Shown here: positions 13,356-14,886 of the stretch, piece by piece | Layout: each line of letters begins with the position of its first letter | Position numbering within the stretch: position 1 is the stretch's first letter | Source of the DNA: Saliniplasma sp051745305 | Lineage (GTDB): Archaea > Thermoplasmatota > Thermoplasmata > Halarchaeoplasmatales > Halarchaeoplasmataceae | NCBI GenBank assembly: GCA_051745305.1 | Contig: JBNJDY010000037.1 | Location: 1 to 14,886 of the forward strand | Direction of reading: 5' to 3' | DNA length: 14,886 bases | Notes under the pieces: model-generated | The model's database searches: none | What the model was told of the DNA's origin: nothing | The model's input: only the letters and a program-made list of their open reading frames with translations | Made by a program: the position numbers and the translations under genes

Positions 13356-13752
13356 AAAGATAGAGAGCAGGATAGATTCGATTCAAGGATGGAATCAACT
13401 CCTACTTCAAATCCATGATGCACGTGAAGATACAGATATAGTCCAAGAGGCTAAAGAAAATCTATTACGGAAGATAGTAGAAGCTGTGATAGATATAGCC
13501 AGTAGGATCATCGCCCTGGAAGAGTTCAGAAGACCGGATACTTACGCTGAATACTTCGAGGTCCTTCAAGAAGAAGGGATCATCGATGAAGATCTATCAA
13601 AAAGTCTGATGGAGATGACACAGTTCCGGAATCTCATGATCTATCAATATCATAAGATCGAACTTGAAGAATTGAACTCGATCATAGATCATGACCTTGA
13701 AGATATCCAAGATTTCATCTCTCAGCTCGTTGTATATTATCAAGATGATTAA
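13348..13752 (+). CDS. hepT: HepT-like HEPN (DUF86) toxin with altered catalytic motif
   Basis: A 134-residue, all-helical DUF86/HepT protein: ENLLRKIVEAVIDIASRIIA is the first conserved helix pair, DTYAEYFEVLQEEGIID the middle part, and TQFRNLMIYQYHKIELEEL the segment with the active-site motif. HepT ribonucleases have R-x4-H-x-Y there. This protein reads R-N-L-M-I-Y-Q-Y, so the catalytic histidine is a tyrosine (TAT in place of CAT, one base away), while the arginine and the AMP-acceptor tyrosine remain. It may be an inactivated toxin. A histidine follows directly (QYH) and could conceivably substitute. The ATG at 13348 overlaps the MntA stop by 8 nt. The last 22 bases before the stop recur at 12096-12117. 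Confidence 0.88.
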   Translation: MDEKIESRIDSIQGWNQLLLQIHDAREDTDIVQEAKENLLRKIVEAVIDIASRIIALEEFRRPDTYAEYFEVLQEEGIIDEDLSKSLMEMTQFRNLMIYQYHKIELEELNSIIDHDLEDIQDFISQLVVYYQDD

Positions 13753-13857
13753 AGTCCACAACTAAATAGCTCACATCGTTGATTTTCTAACTCATCATAA
13801 ATATCAAAAAAAGGTTTTTGAGTATCCGCATATTTATCGATTTCTTAATTATCGGAG

Positions 13858-14155
13858 CTAGCCTTTTTTAGTATTTTTTGGATCTTCTTCAGAATCTTTC
13901 TCGGTAGTTTCTTCCGTTTCCGTATCATCTGATTTACGGCCTTTCATCATGACTCCATAGAATTCCATCATCGTAAGCTATGACCGTATTATCGGTTCCA
14001 CCGGAGTTAACTACTCCGCCCCCAGAGGTTACCGCAAAAACAGAACCATCATGTTCGTCATGTTCCAAAATTACATTGAATCCTGAATCTTGTTCGCCGA
14101 TGGATAAACCATTTAAAAATACACTACCTAACAATAAGACCAACACTAATATCAC
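13858..14155 (-). pseudogene. 5' fragment of a secreted beta-propeller protein, internally deleted
   Basis: From a GTG at 14155 the frame has a signal peptide (ILVLVLLLGSVFLNG), then blade-like sequence (HDGSVFAVTSGGGVV, SGGTDNTVIAYDDG, ILWSHDE), and stops after about 73 residues. Immediately after, in another frame, comes an acidic Thr/Glu tail (KGRKSDDTETEETTEKDSEE) ending with TAG at 13858. That is the pattern of a longer PQQ/WD-like surface protein that lost its middle and shifted frame. In-frame codons before the GTG (LEGKRIS) resemble a signal peptide start but lack an ATG. Nothing else is identifiable between 13753 and 13857. Confidence 0.5.
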
Positions 14156-14255
14156 AGAAATCCTTTTTCCCTCTAAAGTAGTTTAATTCGATTTTAAAAA
14201 AAGTCAATGAATTAATCTATTAAAGTATTCCGCTGTGCTGTATTTAGGAGTCAAT

Positions 14256-14886
14256 TCAAAGACCCATCAACTCGTTTCTAACCTCTTCTGGCATCTTCTC
14301 TAAAGCGTACCGGAAGATGACCCGCGGTAGATCATCTACATTATTTTTCAAATATTCGTAAACCTGTTCCGGATAACTCAAGTAAGCGTATTTCAGTAAC
14401 CATCCGACCCCTTTCTGTACGTGTACTTCTTCATCATGTTTCAACTTTTCAACGACCTTGAAAACTCTGTCTGAACTTTGATCGACTTTGAAACTTCTAG
14501 TTGAAATCAGTAAACTAACCGGTGCCGCCCTTCTTACGTAAATTTTCGAAGATTCGGTCCATTTCATAACATTTTCAAAAAGTTGTGGATACTTTTCAAC
14601 CATGGGATTCAGTACTCGATAACAGTACACGTCACATTTTCCCCAGTCGTCGATGTGATCGTACAACCAATTCTCGTAAAATTCCATGAAATCTAAGTCG
14701 TACAACTCCTTCCGTTTTATCCAAAGCGTGACCAACCAAAAGATGCTCCAGTCCCCGGTTCGAACTAAATTATCGAACAACTCTATGGATTCCTGCTTAC
14801 CGGTCGGTAATTCGGGAAAGACTTTTCTCGCTACCCTATCCATAGATTTGGGATTTGAAATCTTCTCCTTTTCGATGATCTCTAGT
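14256..14886 (-). CDS. AlkD-like DNA alkylation repair protein, 5' end outside the window
   Basis: The protein is all-helical, with HEAT-like repeats typical of the AlkD family of DNA glycosylases that remove alkylated bases without base flipping. Visible family features are NPKSMDRVARKVFPELPTG near the N-terminus, SIFWLVTLWIKRKELYDL, the DDWGKCDVYCYRVLNP segment with the central W and C-D pair corresponding to the W-D-x-x-D region, IYVRRAAPVSLL, and VQKGVGWLLKYAYLSYP. An ATG at 14843 gives 195 residues, but the frame stays open to the window edge (LEIIEKEKISNPKS) and that upstream part matches the usual N-terminal helix, so the true start is probably outside. No link to the toxin-antitoxin genes is apparent. 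Confidence 0.75.
   Translation of the reverse strand, partial: LEIIEKEKISNPKSMDRVARKVFPELPTGKQESIELFDNLVRTGDWSIFWLVTLWIKRKELYDLDFMEFYENWLYDHIDDWGKCDVYCYRVLNPMVEKYPQLFENVMKWTESSKIYVRRAAPVSLLISTRSFKVDQSSDRVFKVVEKLKHDEEVHVQKGVGWLLKYAYLSYPEQVYEYLKNNVDDLPRVIFRYALEKMPEEVRNELMGL

Noticed and set aside
13980..14186. Plus-strand frame rich in Pro, Thr and Ser
   Set aside because: It is antisense to the signal-peptide and propeller fragment, which has recognisable features on the minus strand.
1..14886. CRISPR array, tRNA or integron-like attC series
   Set aside because: The repeats are pairs, each private to one gene family, with no regular spacer units, no cloverleaf and no integrase gene.

Overview
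The window looks like a gene-decay hotspot in an AT-rich archaeal genome, most likely euryarchaeal. The archaeal signs are two archaeal-type ATPases with the DUF234 architecture, promoters whose TATA-like boxes lie about 24-30 nt upstream of the ATG (leaderless transcripts), a PGF-CTERM-like tail on a secreted beta-propeller fragment, and heavy use of AGA/AGG/ATA codons. I cannot name the genus. I see no rRNA, tRNA, CRISPR array, transposase or integrase.

Layout. 1-1500: DUF234 ATPase 1 followed by a palindrome. 1527-2904: a propeller 3' fragment, then a minus-strand small ORF plus nucleotidyltransferase (NTase) pair bracketed by a repeat of its own 3' end. 2905-3959: an intact HTH-nucleotidyltransferase followed by a broken HEPN partner. 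4022-5975: a DUF4143 ATPase remnant and an intact minus-strand AAA+/DUF4143 ATPase, bracketed by a 29-bp repeat, then a palindrome-rich gap. 6018-7403: DUF234 ATPase 2, framed exactly by a 31-bp double-palindrome direct repeat. 7618-8919: a second AAA+/DUF4143 ATPase (minus). 9181-10157: a SAM methyltransferase with a cysteine cluster and a fragment of an ICMT-like membrane methyltransferase. 10308-12019: an AbiE-like pair (HTH regulator plus NTase), of which the junction is partly duplicated at 12662-12890. 12193-12681: a two-TM membrane protein whose 3' end has been replaced by that duplicate. 12936-13752: an MntA/HepT pair. 13858-14155: a propeller 5' fragment. 14256 to the end: an AlkD-like DNA alkylation repair protein that runs out of the window.

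How the genes fit together. Almost everything is toxin-antitoxin-like (four nucleotidyltransferase modules, two HEPN genes of which one is broken) or belongs to archaeal ATPase families that proliferate as accessory genes (two DUF234, two DUF4143 and one remnant). Two patterns stand out. First, several of these genes carry 16-bp dyads (7-bp arms, 2-bp centre) at the start codon; in three genes the dyad centre falls exactly on the A|T of the ATG, which suggests autoregulation at leaderless promoters. Second, at least three genes or operons have a second copy of only their 3' end lying upstream in the same orientation, a repeated scar that suggests tandem duplication and deletion, or insertion of gene-sized cassettes at gene 3' ends. 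Both patterns are read from the sequence; the mechanisms are inference.
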